A DNA stretch of 64,000 bases from Leucaena leucocephala. Its lineage: Eukaryota > Streptophyta > Magnoliopsida > Fabales > Fabaceae. The notes under the pieces were generated by a model. It made no database searches. It was not told the origin of the DNA and worked only from the letters and a program-made list of their open reading frames with translations. The position numbers and the translations under genes are program-made. The stretch spans positions 744,001 to 808,000 of the forward strand of contig CM073547.1 of the NCBI GenBank assembly GCA_037074615.1. The letters run 5' to 3'. Of the stretch, positions 12,373 to 24,521 are shown one piece after another; the stretch's first letter is position 1, and each line of letters opens with the position of its first letter.

Positions 12373-12406
12373 GAATCTCAAACATCAAGAACATAAAATT
12401 GGGCAT
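12353..12406 (-). CDS. uORF1 overlapping the start of the sucrose-control uORF
   Basis: An ORF of 17 codons plus TGA, with its ATG at 12406, overlaps the first 20 bases of the sucrose-control uORF in another frame. An overlapping uORF1 at this position is also described for Arabidopsis bZIP11. Ribosomes translating it would bypass the first ATG of the SC uORF but could still use the internal Met14 ATG or the main start. Function here is inferred from that precedent. Confidence 0.6.
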   Translation of the reverse strand: MPNFMFLMFEIHVSNSQ

Positions 12407-12753
12407 TTATGATAAGCTTTCTGAAAATCTACCAGAGAATCAAGAAAACAGAAGGAAACTTCCCTGTTCCACCAGATCCAACAATCAAATCCACCATAGA
12501 AAGGGAAGATTCGATTATACGGGTTACGATTTTTCTCGAGAGAGAGAAGAACGCAGAAGTTTTGGGAGAAGAATATGGAGAAATAGGGGTCTGAGGAAAA
12601 AAATTGTGGAAGAAAGTGAGGGAGAAGGAGGGACCAGAAGAGAAAGAAGAAAATATCTGAGACAGATTATCTAGAAAGTGTGATGAAGAATTGAGAAAGA
12701 AGGCCTAAAGAAGAGGCAGGGAGGGAGGGGATTGAGAGTGGTGGGAGGGTCGA

Positions 12754-12760
12754 ATTTATA
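12754..12760 (-). promoter_or_regulatory. TATA box of the bZIP gene
   Basis: TATAAAT on the minus strand lies about 670 bases before the bZIP ATG. With a start site near 12725 the leader would be about 640 bases. That is long but normal for S1 bZIPs with uORFs, and the leader is pyrimidine-rich on the coding strand. Confidence 0.5.
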
Positions 12761-13850
12761 GAACTAAAAAAGCCAACTTGAGTTAAAGTTTAGTTTTTTG
12801 GTTATTAATTTATTACAATATGAGGTGCTACGTCTTCCTTTTTCTTCCATATACAGTTGGAATCTTTTCTTCCACAACAATCAAATATTGTATGATTATA
12901 TAAAAGGTGAAAGCATATGTTTATTCCTCCTCTATATTAAATTTTAATTTAATCTCTAATATTTATAAAGTGTATATTCTCACATAGTTAATCTCTTTGA
13001 CCAAAAAAATATAGACTTAACAAATTCAAATGATGAATGAATTTACAATTAACTATTGGCATATTAATTTTTAATTTAAAAATTATAGATTGAAAATATT
13101 TAAAGAACTAACATGTTATATTAAATAAATAAAATTGAAGTATAATTTGTCAAAATTATAAAATTATTATTTAATTTGCTGAGTTAGCTGGTATCAATGA
13201 TCAAGACCGGAGAGTATAAGCTAATGTAAATTTAGACGAATAAGTATATAATTTAAACCATAAAAAATGAATTAGACACTTAAATATAAGATTTGGTTGT
13301 TAGTGTAAATAGGCATTGATCACGCGGCTACTCTAAAACTGTGCAGCAGAAGATTACAGAACAAGCATTCAGGAATCAGAAGTGCCCAGATACAGCTGTG
13401 ACCCCAACCATGTTCATAACAACAAACTCATTCGTTGCCGTTCATTTTCATTTTTCTTCCAAGTTAATTCTCTTTTTCCCTTTTACGTTTTTAAGTAATT
13501 TAATTCATTGAATCTTTTTTATTTTTAAAATAGTTAATTTACCTAACACTTTCAGATTTTCCCATTTCTATTGTGACAAACTTCTCATGTGATTCACGGG
13601 ATTCGGAGTGTGATTGTAAGGTAATTTTAACATTTTATTACAGTGTTGGAAAGGTGAAAAACATTTCGCATGTGGGTTAAAATTTGACATTGATTGGAGT
13701 TTTCGCATCTTTTAGTATTATAATTGATTTTCACATTATTGTACTTCTTTTAAATATAATTATATGTTAAATGAAAACTTTGCCCCCCACATCTTCCCAT
13801 CATACACTATTGGTATTCTAAACAAAAAACTTTGAGTTAGAGCAATAAAG
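12761..13850. other. Gene-free spacer upstream of the bZIP gene
   Basis: AT-rich sequence with no supported exon or RNA gene. It includes the distal bZIP promoter. Confidence 0.5.
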
Positions 13851-13851
13851 G

Positions 13852-14585
13852 TCAGTTGGATAGATTTTAAAAAAAATATAAAAAAAAATAGGTAGCTTTT
13901 AAAAAAAGTATATAAAGAAAGGCTTATAAAAAATAATTTTAAATAAATAAATATTTAAATTGTTATTACTAAAAGAATTTTTGTTATTGATAAATTACTA
14001 TAAAAAATATGAGATAAAAAAAAATTACCAACTATCTTATTCTTAGCATCACGCCCTATTACTTTATGAAGACATTGTTCATCTTCTTCTTTATTCTTAT
14101 TTTAGCAACAGTCGATCTAGGCTTTATCTTTCTTCTCTCCTTCTTCTTCTAGTGACATACCACATCACGGCATCGCGTAGTATCAACGAAGACAACTAAA
14201 ACTTTAACGATGAGGACAAAAGTCATAGACGACAACTAACCTCTACGAGACCTATGATAATAGCGAGGGAAGTCCTTTCTAGAAATGAAGAACTAGAAAT
14301 AGCAAATGGCAATAAAGAAACGCATACAATAACTATGATAGAATAGATGTAAGAGAGGAGAGTGACAAGAAAATATAAGCAAAATAATAATTAAATAATT
14401 AATGAATTATTTTATTATTTTAGAAGTTATTTCTAACAATTTATCTGAAAATATAATTTTAAAACTATAGTTTTATCTAAAAATTGTATATATAAATATA
14501 TATATTTTTCATAAAATTTATCTAAATTAAGATTTAGGTCATTTTTTTAAAAAAAAAATTAGTTTTCATGCTATCCAAATACGTA
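13852..14585. mobile_element. Degenerate MITE-like element
   Basis: It opens with GTTGGATAGATTTT and closes with GCTATCCAAATAC, a weak terminal inverted repeat of the GTTTGGATAG type seen in the clear elements at 28416 and 50184. Internal features also match the family: an ATTACTATAAAAAATATGAGA stretch and a later ATTAATGAATTATTTTATTATTTT. A higher-GC patch at about 14100-14340 has no supported ORF. Ends are approximate. Confidence 0.5.
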
Positions 14586-14788
14586 CGTATCTCGCTTGCA
14601 AATTTTTTATACTGGAAAAAGTATTTTACAATCACATCTAAATAATTTAATTATTAAAAAGTGTAATAACAAAATAAACATTATATAACGTATTTTTACC
14701 TTTTACACTGGGCACAATACCTCCTCTGTTCCATTAGTTTTTGCTACAACCTATCCCCTTCATTGCATTGGACTTTGCTCTTCCCTAT

Positions 14789-15345
14789 AAGGCCTATTTA
14801 GTTTATACTAAAATCATAGTTTAAAAAAAAATTAGATCTTAATTTTTTTAAAAAAAATAAATAAATATATTTATCTAAAAAAAATTTATAAATTAATCCA
14901 TAATTTAAAATCATAGTTTTAGATAAACTAGTCAGAGTAATTTTTAGAATAGTAAAAAAGTTTACGGACTACTTAATTATTATTTTCCTTACTTTTTATT
15001 ACACTTTCTCTCCTCTTTCTTTTATATTTTTCACTGTCTCACATCTATTTTATATATTTTCAACTATCTTTCATTTCTTATGTCTCTTATTTTTTCAACT
15101 ATCTCTCCTCTCTCTTCTATCTTTTCCACCCCCTCTCCTCTCTCTTTTTTACAATTTTTCATCTCTCCTCTCTCATACTTTCAATAAAATTATACCATTT
15201 TGAATAATTTTTTAATTATAAAAATCTTTTTAATAATAACTATCTAAACATTCATTTATCTATAACTATTTTTTTATAATTTTGTTTAAAAAATTATTCA
15301 AAAATATTTTTTTAAGTTATTTTTTAAAAATCTATCCAAATACAC
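14789..15345. mobile_element. Degenerate MITE-like element, opposite orientation
   Basis: It begins GGCCTATTTAGTTTATAC and ends CTATCCAAATACAC. In the middle is the pyrimidine-rich CTCTCCTCTCTC block that marks this family. It lies inverted relative to the copy at 24522. Boundaries are by eye. Confidence 0.5.
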
Positions 15346-16214
15346 ATTAAATCAAATACAGTGAACATATAGTATATTAAAAATTTAATAAAATTAATTA
15401 ATAAAGTCTGATATAACTAATAGATATTTAAAATTTTTAAATATTAATTTTAAATTTAAAATAAAGTTTGTGCATAAAAAAATATACATTAAAAAAATTT
15501 ATTTTGATAATTCATGGCTATAAAAAAAATAGTTTTTAACTATAGATTATATATACCCACTTGGCCGCTATAAAAAATTTCGTAGAACTGAACCCATCTA
15601 GTACCAATTATTATCCGATTGTACGGAATAGTAGCCGCCCACCCTACTTATTATTTTTTACCACCTCCCCCTACCTTAAATGACAGTAAACCCCTGGATT
15701 TAGGCCCAACGCGCACCTGAAGGACAGTCCACAATTCTTATTATACTCCCTCCATTTCACAATTTTTTGTTTTATTTTTAAAATTCTACTGAAGGAATGG
15801 TTACTTCTGTATCATTTTACTCTTCACACTTCACCAAAAGACCGAGCAAGTCCTTATAAATTGTAGTTTATAGTTTACCTCAACGGCATAGGATACATAG
15901 GACAAATCAAAGCATCACATCAAGCTGTTCCTAATATATAAACAATACGATTTGTTGTTGACAAAAATTGATATGATTTTTTATAACTATTTTATATTTT
16001 ATATTAGTAACTGTTTTTTTTTTATGATGAAAAGATTAAACAAGTTGAGTACTAGAAGTTCACAGAGATTATCACATGTCTCTAAACTATTAATAAATGA
16101 TTTTACTGCATATAAAATTATAAATTAAGATTTTGAAGTGTCATAATTTAAAGTTAACAACGTAAAAATATTTTTTTATTGATATTTTTATTTATTTATT
16201 TGATTGAGAATTCG
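15346..16214. other. Gene-free AT-rich spacer
   Basis: No supported gene. The GC-richer patch near 15590-15740 has no ORF or splice pattern I can defend. Confidence 0.45.
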
Positions 16215-16390
16215 TCATATTATCCCGTTAATACTAGGACTGTATATAAAACTCACAGCTCAGTATGTTCTGCCCAACCCGATAAATATAGGATAGGATT
16301 GGGTATCAGACTACAAAATACAACCTATATATTTTTTGGGCTGGGCACCAGGCATAGGGGTTGCCCTACCCTGCCTTGCCCATAGACACC
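16215..16390. repeat. Dispersed repeat, copy 1
   Basis: A segment with GGATTGGGTATCAGACTACA, CCTATATATTTTTTGGGCTG and GGGCACC is echoed at about 16835-16985 by AAGACTAGATATCAAACTGT and TTATATATTTTTTGAATAAG. The two are direct, diverged copies of one repeat of unknown class. Confidence 0.45.
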
Positions 16391-16834
16391 CCTTCTTTTA
16401 TTTTTTTTATTTTTTTTTCTATATTAGAAGGAAGAATATGATAGCTACTAGATACTATAAGATAATTTTAGAAATATAAATAGTTAAGTAGGTAAGTTAT
16501 ATCTTTTAATATTTATAACTATACTAATTTTTTCTTTTTTTTTTTAACTTTGTTAATTATCATATGATTACATTACAAATTATAATTATTTATTTTATTT
16601 TTTAGATGCTTTATCTTTATTAATATTTGAGAGATTGATACAAAGTTATAATTATAAACTATTTAGATTTTAACGTTTATTTTTTATATACAATAGATCT
16701 TAAAATTTTAATTATTATTTTTGTTCTCTTATTCTTAGTAGATTATAGATATTATTTAACTCTTAAATATACATAAACATAATATTATTTTAGAAGTTCA
16801 TAATTACAGATTTTTTCACAACATGAACATATCA

Positions 16835-16985
16835 TCACAATTTAGACATGCTCATCCCATCTATATTTAACCCAAAATTATTAAAACTTTTATCGGGCAA
16901 GACTAGATATCAAACTGTAAAATATAACTTATATATTTTTTGAATAAGGCACTGAATAAAAAGATTATCCTATTTAATTCTACCT
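16835..16985. repeat. Dispersed repeat, copy 2
   Basis: This diverged direct copy of the segment at 16215-16390 carries the motif TATATATTTTTTGAATAAGG in the same order as its partner. It is more AT-rich and more decayed than copy 1. Confidence 0.4.
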
Positions 16986-17029
16986 ATATATATCTTTAAA
17001 TAGTACTTCCAAGTTGTCCCTAAATAAAA

Positions 17030-17345
17030 AGAAAATCCCTGCTTTGGGCAACGGGCAACAGTAGGGTGCTTTGGAGTGTGAGAGAAGTGGGGTAGGAAGA
17101 TGTTGTTCTCAATCAAGCGAACTAGGGGCGCGTAGAGAACACAGACGGTTGATATGCGTTGCTGGCTGGAAGCAACTGTGGAGGGTGAAGGCAGCATAGG
17201 GAACTGTAGACACCATAATACAGAGACCCGATAATCCAACAAAACATACGGGGGAGCAGTGTCGGTACGTGGGGCCCACCTATTAGATTTTCCCCTCTTG
17301 TGAAGCCCATCTTTACCTTTTTACCCTTTCTATATACACAAGCGG
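17030..17345. other. GC-rich island of unknown nature
   Basis: About 300 bases with near 50% GC lie within a region that is mostly 70-80% AT. It includes GGGGCCCACC near 17271, a TCP-site-like motif. Reading frames are short and I recognise no protein. It could be a promoter fragment, a remnant of a gene or a captured fragment inside a transposon. Confidence 0.35.
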
Positions 17346-20300
17346 ACCGTAACAAATTCAGTATGATATCAATATCAAAAATTTATTGATAGTTTTTGAA
17401 AAAAGGATTGGACTTATAAAAAAAAAAAATTATTGATAGTTAATTTATAAGAAATTTTAGTTAGTCTCTTAACTAACTCATTTATTTTTTTTATAAAATA
17501 AAGAGTGTTCACTTTGTTTCTTTATTTTTTATATACAATTGTTTAATTTTTTAAAACAAAATTGAAATATTTATGAAATTGATAATAATAATCCAATAGA
17601 TCTATAACAAACTCTTCTATATAAGTTAGAGATCGCTGCTTCAATCCAGCTTGTAGTTCTTTTGATTAATAATAATAATAATATGAATTCAGTGGGAATT
17701 GATTTTTATAGACAAACAAAAAACAAAATCAATGAAACAGTAGCATATCAACCTTTACTTTATGTGAAGATATGACCAGCCACCATGCACGCTTGTGAGA
17801 AGAATTATTTCACGTGTGTGAGCGACCATTCTTCGACAGTTGAAATGACCCAAAATTGACTTGTCATACGTAAGTGGATTCATAAGGTGGCCTCCTCGGA
17901 TAAAGTCGGTTTCCTTCCCACCCTGTTTCATATGGTTTAAGGTGTGGGGGAATATAATTTCTTGTTCGGATCACGTAAACGGATATATACATACATATAT
18001 ATGCTGTTTTTCTAATTACTCAGTGATAATATAAACCATTAATGTCTCACATACATTCACAGTTCTTTTTTCCCATTTCATACCATCTTACACATGTGGA
18101 ACGGCTCTTAAGTTATATTAGAAATTTGACTTCTCATTCTTGTTCGTTTTGAATCAAGAGCTGGAACTCAATGGAATTAATATATACGCAAAACACATGC
18201 AGTATATATATATAATAACACGTGATAATAATAGGTATGGTATAAACTCTAATGAATATAATGCTAAACTCAATTCCAAGTACTTCGTTTTTATATGGTG
18301 TACTTGTTATTATAATGTACAAGAATAAAAATAATACTAATTAATGTGTAATGGAATAATGGATAATATAGGATCACATATAGAGAAAATCTTAGCTTTT
18401 TTAGATGAAGAGCTAAGATTTTATTTATAATGATATGACGTTTCTGTCTTTTCTCAACATTTTTCTTTTTCACACTTTAATTTTTTATTACTTTGGCCCA
18501 TCATGTCAACACATTAAAGTGGTTCCTAATCAAGTAATCATTATTTTTTTAAAAAAAAAATATCATAAAACAAACTCAACTACAATTTTATTCAAAAAGT
18601 AAATATCATCCTAAAATGCTACTATATATATATATAATCAATAGCCTAAAATTTACTCAGAAACATTATTCATTTAAAAATATAATTAAATCACTCACAT
18701 ATAAATACACCTTAATTTTTTAAATATGTAAAAATAATGAATCTTCTCCTCCTCCTTTACTAGAATTATAGCCATTAAGGAGATTATAGTGTGCATTAAT
18801 TAATTAAAAATATTGGGATAATTAATAATTAAATAATTAAAAATATTGGAGCACTTAGGTGGGAGAGTGACAAAAAGATATGATGAATGTGAAAGATTGT
18901 GAAGAAACATATGTTTGTGTCTGGATTTGGTGCATTGTATTTATCAGATTCTAACTCAAATATTATCAATTCTCAACAAATTGCCTTCGTTGATAAGCAA
19001 ATTGTCCCCATCTTGGTGGTCACCAGTCTCTTTATCTATATTTTATGATGTGATTCTATATATCCACCTTTGCTTGTTTTCGTTGTTTAAATATAATTTT
19101 TTATATTATTGAATTGGGTTCTGAGTAGATTAACAAATGAACCTATATATATAATGGGGGTTTGATCATGAAGCATGACAAGGGACTTTTGTTGAATCAC
19201 AAATTTCTATAAAATTGGCTAAGTCTCGCATTAAATGCAATTGAACCAAAGCTAGATAGATACTCCTCCGGGGAGAAATCTGCACTAACAACCATTTAAA
19301 TATTAATTTTTGTAAAAGGGTATATAATTCTAAATATTTATTAAATTGATAAAGAATTCAAATGCATTAAACGCAATAAAATGCTAAGAAACAATACGAA
19401 CCTTACAAAACTGGAGTCAAATAAAAAAATGAAATTATATTTATATAATAAAAATATTTATTCGCTTTGTTATTATATTAAATAAAAGATTTATTTATAA
19501 GAACAATGAAAAATCAACGAAAAAAAAACTGTGGGATCCTAATGCATGGTCGACATGCATTGACAATTGATTTTGTTCATGCATGGATTAGTATAAGTCA
19601 ACCTGATGAAGAGGAAAGATGTAGTAAAGAGCAGAAATTTATAAGATCATTGCTTAGTCAGATGTGCTTTTTTTTCACTTTGGGTCTGTCTTATTCAAAT
19701 TTTCAAATTACATGAATTACACATTCTTATCCAATTAAGCTTGAAACTGAGAATTGAGAAGAAAAGCTGTATAAGTCAATTAAAGTCACCCCCTTTTTGT
19801 TTGGTAAGTTGAAATCCACATCACCAAATCATACAAATATCTTCGTTCATTTGGATTCCTATCAATTTTTGTTAGCAAAGGTAATTTATTTCTCATCTTC
19901 CTCCTAAAAGTTCTTTTTCTTATTCCTTGTTCACGGCCCCATGTTTATTAGACTTGTGTTGTTGTTTAATTAATTCATTAGCTATTTGTTTCTGACTCCT
20001 GATTTTGAATTAAAAAATGAATAATTAGTAAATAAACAACTTGTAAACTGGCATATTAGTTTTAATTATACGCACGTTTCAATTGCTGTATCATTTTATA
20101 TTATTTGGGTTTTCTCCACCTACCCAAAAACTTTTTATAGTGCAGAGTGAGATTGTTTAGAAGTGACCTCCACGTTATCAACAATAACATAATATCACAC
20201 GATATTTAATTGGAGATGTACACCGACGTGTATGTTATATTTATACAGTTTGATTTTTTCATTTATATTACTTTTTTTTAATGTGACATCAATGGTGGTC

Positions 20301-20734
20301 ATAAGTTTACTAACCAATAAGAAAAGAAAGTTGAATTCAATAGGTGCATGAATGCTAGTTCTATTGAACTTTGTCATCTGTTTTCACACTTTCGAATGTA
20401 ACTTTTGTGAAAATTAATAAAAAACCGTGACTTTTGGAAATGGAAAACGTATCCACGCATCGTATTAAAAAAAGACACAAAGAGGTTTCAATTAAATTAT
20501 TTTTTTTTAGTTTTACAAGTTTGACTTGTAAATGATGTAATTGAACCTGTAAATATACAAATTTAATTTGTCTTGTAGATATCAATCTTTTGGGATCCCT
20601 GTATTTATTTATTTTTACTTTACACTTATAAATTTTCGTTTGAACGGATACGTTAAAAAGTTTTTTAGGTGCCTAAAAAAATTTTGTTTGGCACCACTAA
20701 ATAATTAATTGATTATGAATTTTTAAGTCAACCC
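17346..20734. other. Gene-free AT-rich spacer with a perfect 12-bp hairpin
   Basis: No gene is supported. AAAATCTTAGCT (18386-18397) and its exact reverse complement (18411-18422) form a hairpin with a 13-base loop. It may be the centre of a decayed MITE. Short ORFs here have no recognisable domain. Confidence 0.45.
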
Positions 20735-20960
20735 ATCGTTTATATGTTTAGCTAGTAAGAGAGTGATATATGTGACTATTTAAAGTATATTTGATCCCTA
20801 TAAAATATTATTTTATTGTAATTTCAATTACGACGTTTATGGAGACATCTTAATTTTTAGGTGTCTAAAGTTACGCTTGAGGATAATTAACAATTCATAC
20901 TGTATAATATTAATATCATTTAAAAGTAATGAAAATTTTGCTATATTTTTTTTATTTGGG
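20735..20960. repeat. Dispersed repeat, partner of 50655-50830
   Basis: Shared order of motifs: ATATTATTTTATT, a GAGACATCTTAA or GGATGTTTTAACT block, AAGTTTACGCCTGAGG or AAGTTACGCTTGAGG, then a GATA(A/G)T-type start and a match to GATATTGGTATTGCC. The two copies are diverged and I cannot assign a transposon class. Confidence 0.45.
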
Positions 20961-22074
20961 GTGCATGAGCCTAACTATTTTTTAAAAAATGTTGTAAAAA
21001 AAAAAATAGGTCAATTTTTTCGACTTCGCCTCTTCAGCGCAGTACAATTGCGATGCAGTTTTTGCTTACGCTTGAAGTATATTAGAGGGGCAAAAAGAAA
21101 AAGAATCTCGTCACTTTTTTACTAGAGGCTGTTCCTAATTTTGATTCCACGTCTCTCCCGTCACTGTACAATCATCATTCTTTTTTTAAAAAAAAGAAAA
21201 GAAAAAAGAAAAATGATTAAAGGATGTGGATTCTAATTCTAATTTCGGGGTTTAATTTTATGTTTGGTAAAGCTTTATTTTTTCTCCTAAATATATATAT
21301 CATCCGAATAGATATAATTATATCTGAAATATTGTTAAATAATAAATATAAGTATATCTCCCAATATAAATTTTAACATTAATTTATTATATTATAAAAC
21401 ATTAATCTCTTCCATTAATTTCAATCTCGGTTGTATTTTGGTCAAGCTTTAAATATTTAATGAGAATTTAAATATTTATTTAATGTAGCACTTGTTATAA
21501 TGAGAATTTAAATATTTATTTACTATGTTATGAGATCTTATATTCTTTCAATAGAATTTTTAAAGATGGAATTAGCATCCAAAATATGAAAAGTCAATTT
21601 CAAGCCTCATAACAAAAATGGAAGGGATCGGATGAACAGTGGAGCTAGTTTTCTTCAATTCTTGTTGGACCAAAGTGCTATTCTTTGATTAGCTGTGTAT
21701 AAGGGGAGAGATTGGAGAGAAAATCGGGGAATTATTTTCATCCTTTGTTCATATTCTTTCTTTTAATTTTCACAGGTCATATTTCAATGCATAATTTTTT
21801 GTTTCTTTCTTCTTTTACGTTGTGAGCTCTTGTTACAATCTGAATTTCTTTGTGGCGGTGGGGTTTGGGTGTTTGTGACGAGCAAAGCTAAGGCTCCGAA
21901 GAAGAGGAAATACAAAAGGAAGGGGGAATTTTTGATGTTGATGAAAGGGTGAACTTTTTTTTTTTTGGTACAATGAAAGGGTGAAATTCAACCAATTTAT
22001 TTTTAGTTGTTTAGTTGGTTTATGGAAATTTTATCTTGATTATATTTAGATCTGACATGCTTCACGTATTTAAC
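20961..22074. other. Spacer without a recognisable gene
   Basis: A moderately GC-rich segment at about 21600-21960 has no long ORF and no family match that I can see. Confidence 0.4.
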
Positions 22075-22150
22075 TATAGTGGATGAGTCTCCCGACAGAA
22101 ATTTTCTACGTACGCTAAGGTTCAAACTCGAGATCTTATTTTAGCGATAT
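22075..22150 (-). mobile_element. tRNA-type SINE fragment
   Basis: On the minus strand, GAGTTTGAACC (B-box-like) follows a degraded A-box-like stretch. It is then followed by a GGGAGACTCATCCACTATAG block that matches GAGACTTACCCACTGTAG in the fuller SINE at 23123-23307. Confidence 0.5.
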
Positions 22151-23122
22151 CAAGCTGTTTACTATTTAAATTAATTCCTTATTAGTAAATTAAACCAATT
22201 TTAATATTTTAAGTTATTGGTTGTCTTTTTATTATTGGATTCGATTCTTTTTTTTCTGTGTGTTATAAATTGGATTCAATGGAAACAGTGTTGTGTAAAA
22301 ATAAAACCGTAAACATTGGTGGAAGGCATAGGAAGAGTTGGATTATTACGACTGGATTGTCATGAGTTTATGTATAAATGGGCCCATTGCCCAGAATCCC
22401 CGGAGTCCACACTCTCTTCCTTGTCCCTCATGTGGAATCGTGTTCGTGTTTTTTCCCCAGAGACAAAAAAAGGATAGCGCCCTTTTTTTCATTGAAATAA
22501 ATAAAATGAAGAATATCTATGAAGTTTAAAAAACAATAATTAGTGATGACTCTAATGTCTAGTAACAATTAAGTATTATATAATTAGAAATTATACGAGG
22601 GAATAACAATATATTTATATTCCTCACTTATCATTAAAGCTTTTTAAATATTAAATTATTTTCTTAAAATACCTCACAATATTTTTTCTAAATAGAACGG
22701 TGTTGTCGCGAGTACCTGAAATGAAAAAAATAAAAAATAATATTAGGATTGGGGTGAGACTTAAGAGCATAGGAACCCACGAAGGCAACTGAGGATGTTG
22801 TTCATTAACACGGCACTTTCTGGCCCAAACTCCTCACACAACTCACATCCTTGTTTGTCCATGACGCCCAGCATTCACACTGACCTGTTGATTGTGAAAA
22901 CTGAAACAGCGTAATCATGAGGTTCCCTATATTTTGGCCTCCTGATTGTTCCCTTCTAATCGTCCGTCTTTCTTTTTATTAAAATCACAATTCTTACTCT
23001 TATATTTATTTTTTAAACATGCAAATATTTCTTCAAGCAACAAATTATCTCTTATTATGTTTACTCTAAATCTTTGCAGTTAACATACGTTTTACCGACC
23101 ACTCCTGATTCATTATTATTTT

Positions 23123-23307
23123 TTTTATTCACTTAATTTATTAGAGCTTTACCCCTACTATATCCAGATTCAACCCGCGTTACTCACATGACTACAGTGG
23201 GTAAGTCTCATAACGGGTATTTTCTGCATTTGTTAAAATTCGAACTTAATACCTCATTTAAACGATATTGAGTCACTTACCACTCAGACCAACTCTCATT
23301 AGTTGAC
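23123..23307 (-). mobile_element. tRNA-derived SINE with 13-bp target duplication
   Basis: The minus strand has an A-box-like TTGGTCTGAGTGGTAAGTG near the 5' end and a B-box-like TTAAGTTCGAATTTT about 30 bases later. It ends in an A-rich tail (the T-run at the left edge). Exact TCATTATTATTTT copies lie at 23110-23122 and 23308-23320 as target-site duplications. The intact duplications suggest a comparatively recent insertion. There is no coding capacity, so it depended on LINE machinery. Confidence 0.75.
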
Positions 23308-23351
23308 TCATTATTATTTTATGGAGCATATTTTAATTCAAAATCTGAGAT

Positions 23352-23530
23352 ATTATCAACGGAGTTTGTCCGAGTAGTAAGCGGTTCGGTATCACTTAAG
23401 CGAAGTCTTGAATTCGAGCTTTGAAGTATACAGAAAATCTCTATTAAGAGACTTATTCACTATAACTAGGTATATGATGATGGTTATATCTGAATATAGT
23501 CAGAATAAAATTATGATAAATTAAATGGGT
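23352..23530 (+). mobile_element. tRNA-derived SINE in opposite orientation
   Basis: GTTTGTCCGAGTAGTAAGCG (A-box-like) and GTCTTGAATTCGAGC (B-box-like) are followed by GAGACTTATTCACTATAACT, the same body as the SINE at 23123-23307. The pair sits head to head, about 45 bases apart. Target duplications are not clear. Confidence 0.65.
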
Positions 23531-24094
23531 AACAAAAAAGAAAATATGAAGTGTTCAAAAATTGAGGAGATCCGTTCCACTTTTGTTTGGCCCGTCACCA
23601 TTTCCTTGGCCCAAGCTACGCTTGGTGACGTCCCATCTATTTGTTGGATATATGTCCATTTCGGTTAATATACCAACCCACAAAAAAAATATAAAGAATA
23701 AAAATGTTTAAACGATCCATCTTCCTTCTATACACATTTTTTCATATATTACGTGAAATTTTAAAAATAAGCTGTGCTATTTGTGACTCATATCCTATAT
23801 ATTATAATATATATATATATATATATTAAATACTCATTTATGACTTGTGTAATTATAAATTAGGCATTTTCTTGCATTGCTAGACATTTGATTAGCCTCA
23901 TGATCTTGGATTACGGTGTTATGGATATTTTGGATAAGGATGAAGAATTGTACTTGTAGATTTGATTTTACAATTCAATCTATTTATATTATATCGGTTT
24001 AATCCGTCTGCTTTAAATATAATGAAACTTTTTTTTTTATACAAAATATAATGAAACTTATTTTGGATCAAACTTCTGTCCAAACATATACGTT

Positions 24095-24475
24095 AGGTTT
24101 AGTATGATGGAAGGATTTTTGATAAAATTAAAAGTAAAAGTAGAAGTAGAATGAAATTAAGCAGAAAATAAATTTTAAAATTTTATTTTATACAATAAAA
24201 ATTAGTATATAATTAATATATATATTTTTTATAATTTAAGATAAAATGATATAAAATATTTTTTTATAATTTAAGAAGAGTTAAGATTGTCTAAAAATTT
24301 TATAAATTAAGATAAAATTATCTAAAATAGTTTACGTCTATTTCTATCATCTCATTTCACAATTTTTGTATAGAACTGAAATAATTTAAAATATTAAAAA
24401 TAAAAATATTTTATATTATATTAAATAAAAGAAGTGGAAGATTTTATTTTTATATTTACAGTACCAAACATCCTC
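24095..24475. mobile_element. AT-rich MITE-like element, tentative
   Basis: Weak inverted ends (GTTTAGTATGATGGA on the left, TACAGTACCAAACATCC on the right) enclose a very AT-rich body with no ORF. Assigned by structure only. Confidence 0.35.
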
Positions 24476-24521
24476 TATATATAGATATTGAAGAATTGGA
24501 GCCAATAATTATAAAGACTTA

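Noticed and set aside
14100..14340. GC-richer patch considered as an exon
   Set aside because: All frames are short and it lies inside a decayed MITE-like element; no protein similarity was recognised.
18386..18422. Perfect 12-bp hairpin considered as a miRNA precursor
   Set aside because: The stem is too short for a plant miRNA duplex of about 21 bp and no known miRNA sequence is present.
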